Shown here piece by piece: positions 54,273 through 64,000 of a DNA stretch of 64,000 nt. A program made the position numbers and the translations under genes. This DNA is from Sesamum alatum. Taxonomy: Eukaryota > Streptophyta > Magnoliopsida > Lamiales > Pedaliaceae. The notes under the pieces are model-generated. The model saw only the letters and a program-made list of their open reading frames with translations. It was not told the origin of the DNA and did not search any database. Numbering within the stretch: position 1 is the stretch's first letter; each line of letters begins with the position of its first letter. The DNA lies in the NCBI GenBank assembly GCA_034509735.1, contig JACGWO010000006.1, positions 1,503,001-1,567,000 of the forward strand, given 5' to 3'.

Positions 54273-56690
54273 TGATTGAGTAAGAACTAACCCACGATAG
54301 ATTTATGACCGCAGATGTAGAATGATGTTTCTTGTGACATTATCAACGCATTTCTGCTGTGCCGCTGGGTATCCATCATGAAATTTGATATATTATTTCT
54401 TCTTTGGTAATTTAGGTCAACTGGTTCAGGCTTTTTTTTGTCGTGCTAAAATCACCTGAAGGGGTTTAAGGTATTGAACTCCTTATAAATGATCGACTTG
54501 GTTGCAGAAGAAACTGGCAGCAGATAGTAGGTACATCGAAAGTCTTTTATTATTTCTGATATCTTGTCGTTTGCATTAATCAGTGACTTAATTGTACGCT
54601 TACCTAAGTTAATTTTTCTCTTCAAATTGGATCTTCTAGGTTTAAGAAGAGAAACTTGACAAAACCAGACCCCTTCTAGGTAAAAGTTATGCCTGGACCA
54701 TTTCAGAAGAGAGAACCTAGTCGGCGCTAAGAGGCCGTACACAGCTCTTTTTTTTTGTGTTGTAGCAATCTGTAACTTTCAGTTGGCAGCTGCATTGGAA
54801 ATTATTCATAGCAATTGAACCATGTTTGATTGGAATTATGAACTTTTGATTTAATGCTCTGATGAGAATGTTGTATTATTATTTTGTAGCATCCATTGCT
54901 TTTACCTTATTGTTGGATCTTGTATGTTATTAGTTCATATGGGCAAGAACAACCAATAACTGAGTTAGAGACTGTTTGTCTAATCTTATTTAAAAGATCT
55001 TATAAACACGTACATCTGATAATGTGTTTTTAGAGTTTATAAGATGTTATTTATTCTAAAAACATGATCATGAAGATTATAAAATGTTAGTAATGGTAAA
55101 TTTGTAATTAATTTGAAGGATATTAGTAAGATTTAACATAAATTTGTTTTAAATTTACTATGGGTTTTGCTATTATGTCATTGGTAAACTTAAGTGGATA
55201 TAAGCTCATAACATCGGCATCATCATCATCATCATCATCATCATCATAATCATCATAGCTACTCCAAATTGCAAATTGCCTAATTGGTCGACTTTGTTTT
55301 CTCTTCTCTTCTCTTCTGGTGAAAGTCCACTACTTCTGAATTCTAACCAACTCCCGCCCCAGCAGTCATGATGGAGGATCACTGCCTCATTAATTTGACT
55401 GTCTTAGTTGAAAAAACACACACACATAAAGTGGGTTTATCAGACTTTTTTTACATTTAATAAATTAATAATAATAACATTAATTTAATGAAACAAATCT
55501 TGGACGAGGACGAGGAAGAGGACGGCTTGCAAGTCTCAAAATTGTTGTAAAGGAATTCATTATGGTAGGCTCGTCGATGGGTGGGTAACATTTAAATTCA
55601 AATTCATTACAATAATAATAAATGCACTTGTCAACGAATTTGATTGCATTTATGGGTACATTTTAAGGTATATATTGAGTAGAGCAATAGCCGTCCATTA
55701 ACAAATTTAGACTGTATTTAACTCTATTTTCTGACCCAGGAATCAAACATGACGGTAATATTAGTTCTTGCAGCTACATGAATTAGTCTCTTTCTTTTAA
55801 AAAAATATTTGAACTTTGATCTAGTAAAAATCTTCAAACACTCTTATTAATGTACTTCCTCAAATTCTCTAATTTTGCATTTATTCCTTTCACATTTGAA
55901 TGATTAGTGAAATTAACTACCGTGTCAAGCTATACATATGTTGACACTCTTTTTCTATTCTAAAACTTTCAATTGAAATTATATATTCCGTAAATTTTTC
56001 AAAAAAATATTCTCTTTATTTTTGATATATTTTGAAAAAAAATCTAATTAAAATGTTCTACATTACTATTACTATAATCAGATAATTGTGTATGTGTCAA
56101 CATCCATCACACATTCATGTGGAGTATGAAGAAAGCCACCCTTTTATGTTGTAAGACAAAAAATGAAGTAGTTCATTGTAATAGATCTTCATAAGGAGAT
56201 GGGTCAATGATCAACAAATTTGCAGTGGTATATTAAACTAGAACTCGAAGGATTGATGTAATAATATAAGGTTCCATTGCGTGCATATATGTGAGATTGA
56301 TCTATCTAACAGAAAATCTTGTATTTGAAGTTCATCGTGTGCAAAATTTCCTCAGACTAGCGATAACTACGAATTACAAGCTGGAACAGTCTCAATCCCA
56401 GTGAACTTAAAGACAACTCGTGAAATAAAGACGAAAAAGAAAAAAAAAAAAAGGTTGTATACTAAACTAAAAAGAGAGGTAAACATAATCAAAATACACA
56501 CTAATTAAGTGGAAGACTTGGAAATCCCAACAAAATCAAACTCAAAACAATTCCACACACCCTTATTGTCATAATGCCATCTCACCAACCAACTTAAGAA
56601 AAACACAAAGTTCAATTTTGACCTATTCCATCTACCTATCCAACATTTGCATCATCCCCTTTTCTCCTTCGACTTCCTCACAAACACTCA
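54273..56690. other. CYP40 3' region and spacer, no gene recognised
   Basis: The first 400-600 bp are presumably 3' UTR. The rest is AT-rich. A short ATC-repeat microsatellite occupies about 55217-55256. No coding exon is recognisable. Confidence 0.5.
55217..55256. repeat. ATC trinucleotide microsatellite
   Basis: About a dozen CAT/ATC units with one interruption (ATAATC). Confidence 0.9.
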
Positions 56691-56691
56691 C

Positions 56692-56698
56692 TATATAA
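56692..56698 (+). promoter_or_regulatory. TATA box of the phytocyanin gene
   Basis: TATATAA in CTCACTATATAAACCCC, about 100 bp before the ATG. Confidence 0.75.
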
Positions 56699-56796
56699 AC
56701 CCCATCATACTACCACCAAATCAATCAACTAATTAGTTTCATTAATTATTCCCATTACTGCATAATTATAGAAATTAAAGATTATTATATGCATTA

Positions 56797-57681
56797 ATGG
56801 CCATGAAATGTGGAGGAGGGCTTGTCCTTGTTGTGCTTGTGGTTGCATGCATGTTTGATGCTGCAATGGCAACCAAGAACTGCACTACTGGTTACAATGC
56901 AGGCAGGAACCACACTAACGGCTTTTGGGGTTTTGCCGGACGCAAAAATACGACTCTGGGTTCCAGGAGAATCATCGTTGGTGGGTCGGATCATAACTGG
57001 CGCTTCGGGTTTAATTATACCGACTGGGCCATCAAGAATGCTCCCTTTTACTTGAACGACACTCTAGGTACGTAAACTCATTACTCTTTTGCTAATGTAT
57101 CTTTCAAGTGTATATCTAGACTGGTCAGCTAGTACATTAATTAGTTACGTTGGAATAGTCCAATCAAAGTAATGTCAAAGTCTGTCGATGCGTTTATTTA
57201 ATGTTTTGCAACAAAAGATTGAGCTAGGAGTCATTTGCGATCCCAGTGAATTCTTAAGGTGATAGTGCATACCAAATGTCACATTGTAAGTTTTGAAATG
57301 AAAATTTTGAGATAGAAACAAATGAGGGTATGTATGTACGTATGGTCAACAACTCAGCTAATTTCATTACGTTCAATTACAATAAGCATCATTGTAATTA
57401 ACCATTATTCAATTTGTACAGTTTTCAAGTATGATCCACCAAACGACACCACATTCTCCCACAGCGTCTACTTGCTACCTGATTTCTGGAGTTTCCAAAA
57501 CTGCGACCTCAAAAGAGCAAGGAAGATCGGAGAAGTGAGTGACGGAAGTGGAGACGGATTCGAGTTCGTGTTGAAGAGATGGCAACCACACTATTTTGCG
57601 TGTGGGGAAAGAGACGGATTCCACTGCAAGGTTGGGCTAATGAAGTTCTCTGTCTGGCCCTTGATGCGTTGGCATAACTAA
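56797..57681 (+). CDS. Secreted phytocyanin (blue copper, plantacyanin-like) protein
   Basis: Two exons, 56797-57067 and 57422-57681, join in frame (...LNDTL/VFKYDPP...) to give 176 residues. The intron sits where phytocyanin genes commonly have one. An N-terminal signal peptide (about 1-29, LVLVVLVVACMFDAAMA) targets the apoplast. The cupredoxin fold is visible as IIVGGSDHNWRFGFNYTDW, APFYLNDTLVFKYDPP and YFACGERDGFHCKVGLMKFSV. All four type 1 copper ligands appear present: His in FSHSV, Cys in FACG, His in GFHC and Met in GLMKF. Two further cysteines (QNC, HC) can form the family disulphide. There are several N-glycosylation sequons (NCT, NHT, NTT, NYT, NDT). No long arabinogalactan or GPI-type tail follows, so it is plantacyanin-like rather than an early-nodulin-like protein. 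The electron partner is unknown. Confidence 0.92.
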
Positions 57682-57861
57682 ACTATTGATTAGCCAAACA
57701 TGGCGTTGTCGATCGTCGCATTTTACTTGAATCCGTCGCTATTTGTGATTTGATTTTTGTCTTTTCTTTTTCCTTAAAGAAATAATGGGAGTGCTTGTTT
57801 GTTTCTTTTCTTCGATAGGATAACATGATTCTTGTTGTATTGGTATTCAAGTTTGAAATTC

Positions 57862-57867
57862 AATAAA
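57862..57867 (+). terminator. Polyadenylation signal of the phytocyanin gene
   Basis: AATAAA, 181 bp after the stop codon, in a T-rich 3' region. Confidence 0.55.
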
Positions 57868-57911
57868 AGTATTTATTTGGACTTCATTTTATATATATAT
57901 ATATATATATG

Positions 57912-58055
57912 AAATTTTTTTACCCAAATCAAGTTTGATCGAACCAAATCATGATATACTGGCCATGTGATTGAGCACTTTTCCTGAACTGTACATCAAT
58001 TACACGGTAAGCGTATTGCACTGGCCATATAATTTGTACTATACTTGCTTTTTTT
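57912..58055. repeat. Family F3 repeat fragment (copy 3)
   Basis: AGTTTGATCGAACCAAATCA, GGCCATGTGATTGAGCACTT and a CTGAACTGTAC word follow the order seen in the copies at 6433 and 7690, though inverted and diverged. Confidence 0.4.
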
Positions 58056-58164
58056 TTGGTATTAAATGATGAAAATATTGTCGTATTAGTATAATATAAT
58101 ATAATAATATGACGTAATTTTACATTACTTTGTGAAATGAGTGTTTTCTAATGTTTAATTATTC

Positions 58165-58300
58165 TTAGGGTTAATTGCACTAGATCCCCTTTGAAAATGC
58201 GAAATTACACTTTTTTTCAAAGAAGTTTCAAAATTACACTTACACATCTTTCGAAGATTATTGTTTACATCTGACCCCCTTTCGTTGGGATTTTGACGAG
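58165..58300. repeat. Half F4 repeat (copy 3)
   Basis: GGGTTAATTGCACTAGATCC, then GAAATTACACTTTTTTTC and CATCTGACCCCCTTTCG, matches the left end of the element at 26248. No right end follows. Confidence 0.5.
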
Positions 58301-58337
58301 AATTCTAATTTCTCATTTTGTGTAGACATATTTGTAC

Positions 58338-58372
<35 letters not shown>

Positions 58373-58772
58373 GCGTGTACCGATGTTCAGTAACATTTTT
58401 TTCATTCCTCTTATTTAATTAAATAATTTTATCGTCTCCAAGTTGAAATTTTTTGTACCTTAATGTCAATTTTCATAAGTTTTGGGAGTTTAAAGTAAAA
58501 TAAAATATTTTTTTATCACTATATTAATGATGGTGTAAAGGATGAAATTGTCACATTAAATTAAAAATTACTAATCATGTCTCTAAATAGTTTCTCTTTT
58601 ACCTTTCAAAAAAAAATAAAAAAATAGTTTCTCTTTTAATTTTAAGAAATAACTAGTTGAATGATTAGTAATTAACCCAAAGTGGAGGGTACAGAAAAAT
58701 ATTTCCCCGCCGGTCTTGTGGGTGCAAAATGCAATTTGCAGAACTTTAGATGCTATTTAACAATTTATAATA

Positions 58773-61020
58773 GAACCTCTATAAATTAACACTCGATAAG
58801 TTAATAATCTCTCTAACATAATAATTTTTCTCAGTCCCCACCAGGGCCCAAGGAACTAATTAATAATTTTGATAAATTAATATGATAATAATTTTGATAA
58901 AGACTTTTATATAAATTTATGATCCCTTCAATAGTATAAATTGGAAAAATTGCATAAAATCCCCATGTGTTTTGAAAATTTAACTAAAAACTCCCTGTGT
59001 TAAAAAAATAAACAAAAAAAACCCATGTGTTTTTAAATTAAGCACACGCTCTCCTCTCCGTTTATTTTCTTTAACGCCGTTAATTTTTTAATTATTTTTC
59101 GTTATGCCCTTACATGTAATAAGTTATGTGTATTACAGTGATCGTTGATCTTCATTGATCTGCTCTGAACCGTTGGATCTAATCAATTTTTAATAGCCAT
59201 TGGTCTTCAAGTTAAAAATGAATGGTCCAGATTTTATGTATTTTAAATATATATTTTATATTTATATGTTTATATATATATATATAAAACTATATATAAA
59301 AACAAAAAATATTTTATCATTTTATAATATTATATTTCTGTCTAATATATATATATATCATATACTGTAAATACATATGGAATTCGCCGGTGGAGGGCCA
59401 TCGCCCAGATCCACCTCCACTGGCCGCCACCTATTTGAGAGCCGATCGTCATCTCCACCTGCGATGGTGCGCGGCGACGTCTGGGTCACGTTGCCGCTGC
59501 CCAGATCTGGGTTGGCGACGACGATCGTCGCCACCTGTGCGATGGTGCGCGACGACGACGTCGCCGCCCAGATATGGGATGGCAACGGCCGTCGTCGCGG
59601 AGAAACGGAGTTTTGACGGGAGGGACTGACTGGGGAGGAGAAGAGGAGACTAGGGCGGCCGGCGAGTTTCAGGGGCGTGACGATTGCCGGCGAATGGCGA
59701 GTTTCAGAGGCGGAGGCGGTGGTCGGCGAATGGCGGAAGGTGGACGAAAGTGGTGGGTTTTGGGAAAGATAAACATTTATTTCAATTGTTATTTTTAATA
59801 TTTAAAAATATAATTATATTAAAAATTTGAAATCTATATAAATACACAAATTCAAAATACACCAAAATTATAATCAAATTAACTAATAATATTTAAAATA
59901 AAATAATGTATTTTGATTTTAAAAATTATAAATAATATTAAAATAATGATAAAACTTTAATATTTCATGTGTAAAATATGTATAATAAATTAACTTTATG
60001 TAATAACATTTTTTACATATATAAATACTGATGAATATTACTCTTTTAGTATTTATCATATTTGTTTCAATTTTAAAAACGTAAAGAATTAATCAAAAAT
60101 AAAAGAAAAGGAATAATGGAAGATACAAGGGCAATTTTGTCTATTCAAGAAGTCAACGGTTGAAAGTTGGTCAAAAAGCTATTCCACTCGCATTTTCAGT
60201 GTGTGCAAGTAACTCTATGTTTTCTTTAACGGACAGAGTTTTTTTTGCAGGGTTTATCGTTTTAGGTCTTTTTTGCCTATTTAATTAACACAAATAAGTT
60301 TTTTAGCAAATTTCCTATAACACAGGGGGGATTATGCAATTTTCCCTTATAAATTAATAATTCTATAAAAGTACAATATAACTAGGACAATTTAATAAAA
60401 TATAATTCTATTGTTGTTTGCTTCTTCTTAAAATTTAAATCTAACTTGGTATTCCTTCCTTTTTGTAAGTTAGCCGAAAGGTACTCAAATGATCGCTTGA
60501 GTGTATCCGATATTGTACATTGATTAACTTTCACATGCAAATTTCCATCAATCCATTGTGGCAAATCTTTTTAAGTGCATTTGGGGTGATCTCTCTTATA
60601 CTCACATAGTGCTTTATATATTTGATCTGTTGTGATTGATTATTGGACACTTTTAGATGAGAAACCATGGTTGTATGATTTTGATTTGAATTGACTAATT
60701 AAGAACGTTTAATTTTATTTATATAGTGGTTTATTTCTTTAGCATACATGAACTTGCATTAAGTTTAACCAGTACTATGTACTATAATAAACTTTATTTT
60801 TTTTTGGGATATATTATATTTAATTAGTTATATTGTACATAAATATCATTCAATTAGTTAATATAATGTATATGTTTTATTCATAAAAAATATATAATGA
60901 GTTTCGTTGAATAGAAAAAAAAAATCCAATTAAATTAATAAATTATTAATTTATCTATTAATTAATACCTTTATAAATTAATAAAATTATATGTTCCCAA
61001 TATTATTAATTTATAAAGAT
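58773..61020. mobile_element. Outer AT-rich TIR element hosting a second element
   Basis: AATAGAACCTCTATAAATTA at the left is loosely complementary to TAATACCTTTATAAATTAAT and neighbouring sequence at about 60965-61020. The CTCTATAAATTAA terminal theme is a recurrent plant TIR pattern. The inner element at 58943-60347 sits inside it. Boundaries are approximate. Confidence 0.45.
58943..60347. mobile_element. TIR element with a GC-rich internal block
   Basis: The left end GGAAAAATTGCATAAAATCC and the right end GGATTATGCAATTTTCCC are inverted repeats. They continue through TGTGTT, TTTCTTTAACG and CTTTAACGGACAG. TATAAATT flanks both sides (58935-58942 and 60348-60355). The AT-rich body encloses a sharply GC-rich block (about 59380-59760) with overlapping frames rich in Arg, Gly and Ala, read in both directions. 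It may be a captured gene fragment, as in Pack-type elements, but no donor gene is recognised. Confidence 0.7.
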
Positions 61021-61166
61021 TTTACGGTGCTTTTGAACCCGATTTATTCCGGGTGGGTTTCATCCTAACCCGACCCTGATTTCTGTTTACCCGCCGAAAA
61101 CCTTCTTTGTACCTACTGCGCAGTCCTCCTACACTTGCTCCGGTAGGTTTTCGTTTTCCTCCGAAA

Positions 61167-63485
61167 ATGCCCCTCCGTAAACCTTTACATCGACCTCTCC
61201 ACACCCTAAATCTCCGACCCAAATCGGTAAATTCCGCATATCCGCCGTCGCCGCCGCCGCTTTTTGGGTCTCCGCCGGACACCCTCCTCGTCGACAAGGC
61301 CGTATCAATCCTCAAACACCACCACCCCTCCCACCTCGACCCCTTAGTATCTCAATTTACCCCTCAAACCGCCTCCTATTTACTCCTCCAATCCCAAAAT
61401 AACCAGAATCTAACCCTAAAGTTTCTCAATTGGGCTCGCAGGTTGCCCTTCTTTAGTAACCATCTACAATGCCACTGTCTCTCTATTCACATCCTCACTC
61501 GCTTCAAGCTGTATAAAACCGCGCAGTCCCTGGCGGAGGAAGTTGCTTTAAGTTTTCCCGATGATGAGAAGGGCGATTTAGTGTTTTCATGCCTTAGAGA
61601 CACGTACCAGGCTTGCAACTCGAGCTCCGCGGTGTTTGATTTGATGGTAAAAGCGTTCTCTAGTTTGAAACTGATAGATAGAGCTTTAAATATTATGAAT
61701 TTAGCTAAATGTCATGGGTTCATGCCTAGTGTGTTGTCGTATAATTCTGTTCTAGAGGCGATAATTCGGAGTTCGGCTCGTGGGTATGTGGAGTCAGCGA
61801 GAAGTGTGTATTTTGAGATGATAGACAATGGTATTTCACCAAATGTTTTTACTTACAACATATTGATTAGGGGGTTGTGTGCAAATAAGGAAATGGATAA
61901 AGGATTAGGTTTCTTGGAGGAGATGGAGAAAAAAGGGTGTTTACCTAATGTGGTTACATATAATACATTGATAGATGCCTACTGTAAGATGGGGAACATG
62001 AACGAGGCGTATGCGCTATTGAAATTGATGTGGGAGAAGGATTTGGAGCCAAATGTGATTACGTACAATGTGATAATCAATGGGTTGTGTCGAGAAGGGA
62101 GGATGAAGGAGACAAACAAGGCTTTTAAGGAGATGAAGGCAAAGGGTTTGGTTCCAGATGAAATTACGTACAATACACTTGTCAATGGGTACTGTAAAGA
62201 GGGAAATTTTCACCAAGCTCTTGTGTTACATGCAGAGATGGTGCGGAATGGGTTGTCTCCGAATGTGGTGACTTATACTTCTTTGATAAATAGTATGTGT
62301 AAAGCAAGGAATTTGCATCGAGCCATGGAGTTCTTTGACCAGATGCAGATCAGGGGACTGACCCCAAACGAGAAAACATATACAACTTTGATTGACGGTT
62401 TCTCTCAGCAGGGTTTCGTGGATGAAGCTAACAAACTTTTAGGTGAAATGATTAGTAGGGGTTTCTCACCTTCCATTGTGACTTACAATGCATTGATCAA
62501 TGGGCATTGCGTGTCAGGTAGGATTGATAATGGTTTACAGGTGATTCAAAATATGACTGCAAAAGGAGTACATCCAGATGTTGTAAGTTACAGTACAATC
62601 ATATCTGGGTTCTGTAGAAATTTTGACTTAGATAAGGCATTCCTAATGAAAGAGGAGATGATCGAGAAGGGGATTCTACCTGATGCCATTACTTATTCAT
62701 CACTGATTCAAGGTCTTTGCGAACAGAGAAGATTGACTGAAGCTTGTAAATTATTTAAGAAAATGTGGAAACTAGATCTGCAGCCCGATAAGTGTACATA
62801 TACCACTCTTATCAACGCCTATTGTGCAGAAGATGATATCAAAAGTGCAATTCATCTCCATGATGAAATGATTAATAAGGGTTTCTTTCCTGATGTTGTT
62901 ACCTATAGCGTGTTAATAAATGGTCTTAACAAGCAGGCTCGAAGTAGGGAAGCAAAGCGGCTTCTTTTCAAATTGTTGTATGAGCAACCTGTTCCTCATG
63001 ATGTCACATATGATTTGCTGATAGAAAGTTGTAGTAACATTGAATTTCAGAGTGTGGTAGCTCTTATAAAAGGATTCTGCATGAAAGGTTTGATGAATGA
63101 GGCTGATCGGGTTTTCAAGGCAATGCTTCAGAAAAATCACAAGCCTAGTGAAGCAGTTTATAATGTTCTCATACACGGTCACTGTAGAGCAGGAAATTTG
63201 CAGAAAGCCATTGATCTTTACAGGGAAATGGTCCATCATGGGCTTGTTCCTCACGGAGTAACCGTTATTGCTATAACTAAAGCACTCCACAAAGTGGGAA
63301 TGACGGAGGAGCTGAGTCAAATTTTACAAGATACATTGAGAAGCTGTAAAATCATTGACGGTGACCATGCCAAAGTCCTTCTGGAGGTCAATTTCAAAGA
63401 AGGGAACATGGATGCTGTATTTAACATTCTCGCAGACATGGCCAAGGATGGCCTTCTTCCGAATGAAGTAAGAACTACTGCTTAG
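61167..63485 (+). CDS. EMB2745: P-class pentatricopeptide repeat protein (EMB2745-like)
   Basis: An intronless frame of 772 residues from ATG 61167. The open frame continues upstream to 61107 without another ATG. The first 60 or so residues are rich in Arg, Pro and Ser and poor in acidic residues, compatible with a transit peptide to mitochondria or plastids. From about residue 190 there are about 16 PPR motifs of 35 residues, with the canonical form VVTYNTLIDAYCKMGNMNEA followed by a G-L-x-P-N/D ending. The arrays have no E or DYW domains, so it is P-class: sequence-specific organellar RNA binding for stability, splicing or translation. The C-terminal segment with VALIKGFCMKGLMNEAD, IHGHCRAG and VTVIAITKALHK matches my memory of Arabidopsis EMB2745 (At5g39710), embryo-essential. 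The RNA target cannot be read by eye. Confidence 0.93.
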   Translation: MPLRKPLHRPLHTLNLRPKSVNSAYPPSPPPLFGSPPDTLLVDKAVSILKHHHPSHLDPLVSQFTPQTASYLLLQSQNNQNLTLKFLNWARRLPFFSNHLQCHCLSIHILTRFKLYKTAQSLAEEVALSFPDDEKGDLVFSCLRDTYQACNSSSAVFDLMVKAFSSLKLIDRALNIMNLAKCHGFMPSVLSYNSVLEAIIRSSARGYVESARSVYFEMIDNGISPNVFTYNILIRGLCANKEMDKGLGFLEEMEKKGCLPNVVTYNTLIDAYCKMGNMNEAYALLKLMWEKDLEPNVITYNVIINGLCREGRMKETNKAFKEMKAKGLVPDEITYNTLVNGYCKEGNFHQALVLHAEMVRNGLSPNVVTYTSLINSMCKARNLHRAMEFFDQMQIRGLTPNEKTYTTLIDGFSQQGFVDEANKLLGEMISRGFSPSIVTYNALINGHCVSGRIDNGLQVIQNMTAKGVHPDVVSYSTIISGFCRNFDLDKAFLMKEEMIEKGILPDAITYSSLIQGLCEQRRLTEACKLFKKMWKLDLQPDKCTYTTLINAYCAEDDIKSAIHLHDEMINKGFFPDVVTYSVLINGLNKQARSREAKRLLFKLLYEQPVPHDVTYDLLIESCSNIEFQSVVALIKGFCMKGLMNEADRVFKAMLQKNHKPSEAVYNVLIHGHCRAGNLQKAIDLYREMVHHGLVPHGVTVIAITKALHKVGMTEELSQILQDTLRSCKIIDGDHAKVLLEVNFKEGNMDAVFNILADMAKDGLLPNEVRTTA

Positions 63486-63706
63486 GCACGTGAATAAATG
63501 ATTTGATCAAAAGAGTTGATATCATGTGGGATCACTAAGCTGTTTGTGTAAAAATGAAATGTAACCTTGAATAGGGTACATGGGAAGAATGCGGTTGAGC
63601 ATATACCATGCGTTTCTTCACATCGTCGGTGCCAGGCCGAAGATGAAACTTTTTTCAGACTCAGTGTTGATTGCTTATGATATCGTGTCCATGTACTGAG
63701 TTGAAC

Positions 63707-63960
63707 TATACAAGATTCATTAAGAAGCTGCTATGCCACTAACAGGTCGAATAGCTGAAGATTTTCTTATGGCCAGCCAAGAAGAATGGGAATTCGTTCA
63801 ACGAATACTGATTGATATGGCCATAGATGGACTTATTTTCGATGACCTACGTGGGGACTACCAAGATTTACTGAATGGATGGTAAGATTTCATTTGGAAT
63901 GGCAATACTATTTCATGAAGAAATGAGTATCAGATGGTGTTGAGTATGGAACCGCCATAG
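63707..63960 (+). pseudogene. Decayed duplicate of the PPR gene's 3' end
   Basis: ATACAAGATTCATTAAGAAG (63707 onward, reading IQDSLRSC) mirrors the gene's ILQDTLRSC segment at about 63325-63350. About 90 bp later the frame reads FVQRILIDMAIDGLIFDD, matching VFNILADMAKDGLLPNE near the gene's C-terminus. Further on, MAILFHEEM resembles a PPR helix. Stops and frame changes separate these pieces. This is by-eye similarity only. Confidence 0.5.
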
Positions 63961-64000
63961 TGATATCATGTCCAGTGCACAGCTGCAAGATCATCCACTG

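Noticed and set aside
59358..59798. Overlapping frames in the GC-rich block as a gene
   Set aside because: Openness in several frames follows from GC-rich, low-complexity sequence inside a TIR element. There are no domain or splice signals.
61107..61166. Extending the PPR protein to 61107
   Set aside because: The upstream stretch begins at TTG with no ATG. ATG 61167 is the first normal start.
62913..63320. 135-codon minus-strand frame and other antisense frames within the PPR gene
   Set aside because: They are antisense shadows of a long repetitive coding region with no promoter or domain of their own.

Overview
The window is nuclear DNA from a flowering plant, almost certainly a eudicot. 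Genes have GT-AG introns in AT-rich sequence, intergenic regions are long and full of transposons, and every recognisable protein belongs to a plant family. An asterid (Lamiales-like) source is a guess I cannot confirm from sequence alone. I see no bacterial, organellar or viral gene cluster, no CRISPR array and no defence system.

Seven protein genes can be modelled, all on the + strand. They are an HHO/NIGT1-type GARP transcription factor (8619-10291, 5 exons), a PAM2-bearing La-related protein 6 (17301-19278, 9 exons), the ribosome-biogenesis factor RRS1 (21490-24596, 8 exons), a secreted class III peroxidase (42061-43414, 4 exons), cyclophilin-40 (50263-54272, 8 exons), a secreted phytocyanin (56797-57681, 2 exons) and an intronless P-class PPR protein resembling EMB2745 (61167-63485). 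They share no pathway, as is normal for neighbouring plant genes. RRS1 has a telo-box, and the peroxidase has an exactly duplicated core promoter.

The most striking region is 25068-40488, between RRS1 and the peroxidase. It is a tandem array of about 21 tRNA-Ile(AAU)-derived units. Six are canonical, a few are borderline and the rest are decayed. In the middle, units with two alternating spacer types form a dimer of about 780 bp. Later insertions interrupt the array: a TIR element with a 9-bp target duplication that itself carries a Helitron, a gag-pro LTR retrotransposon with an hAT element inside its 5' LTR, and a 764-bp foldback element. Subtracting these inserts largely restores the array spacing.

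The rest is transposon-rich spacer. It holds a solo LTR (14731-15441), several foldback/TIR elements, a minus-strand SINE with a 13-bp target duplication, and many copies of at least five small TIR (MITE-like) families, some nested. Stretches called 'no gene recognised' were read on both strands. They hold only short open frames without family signatures.
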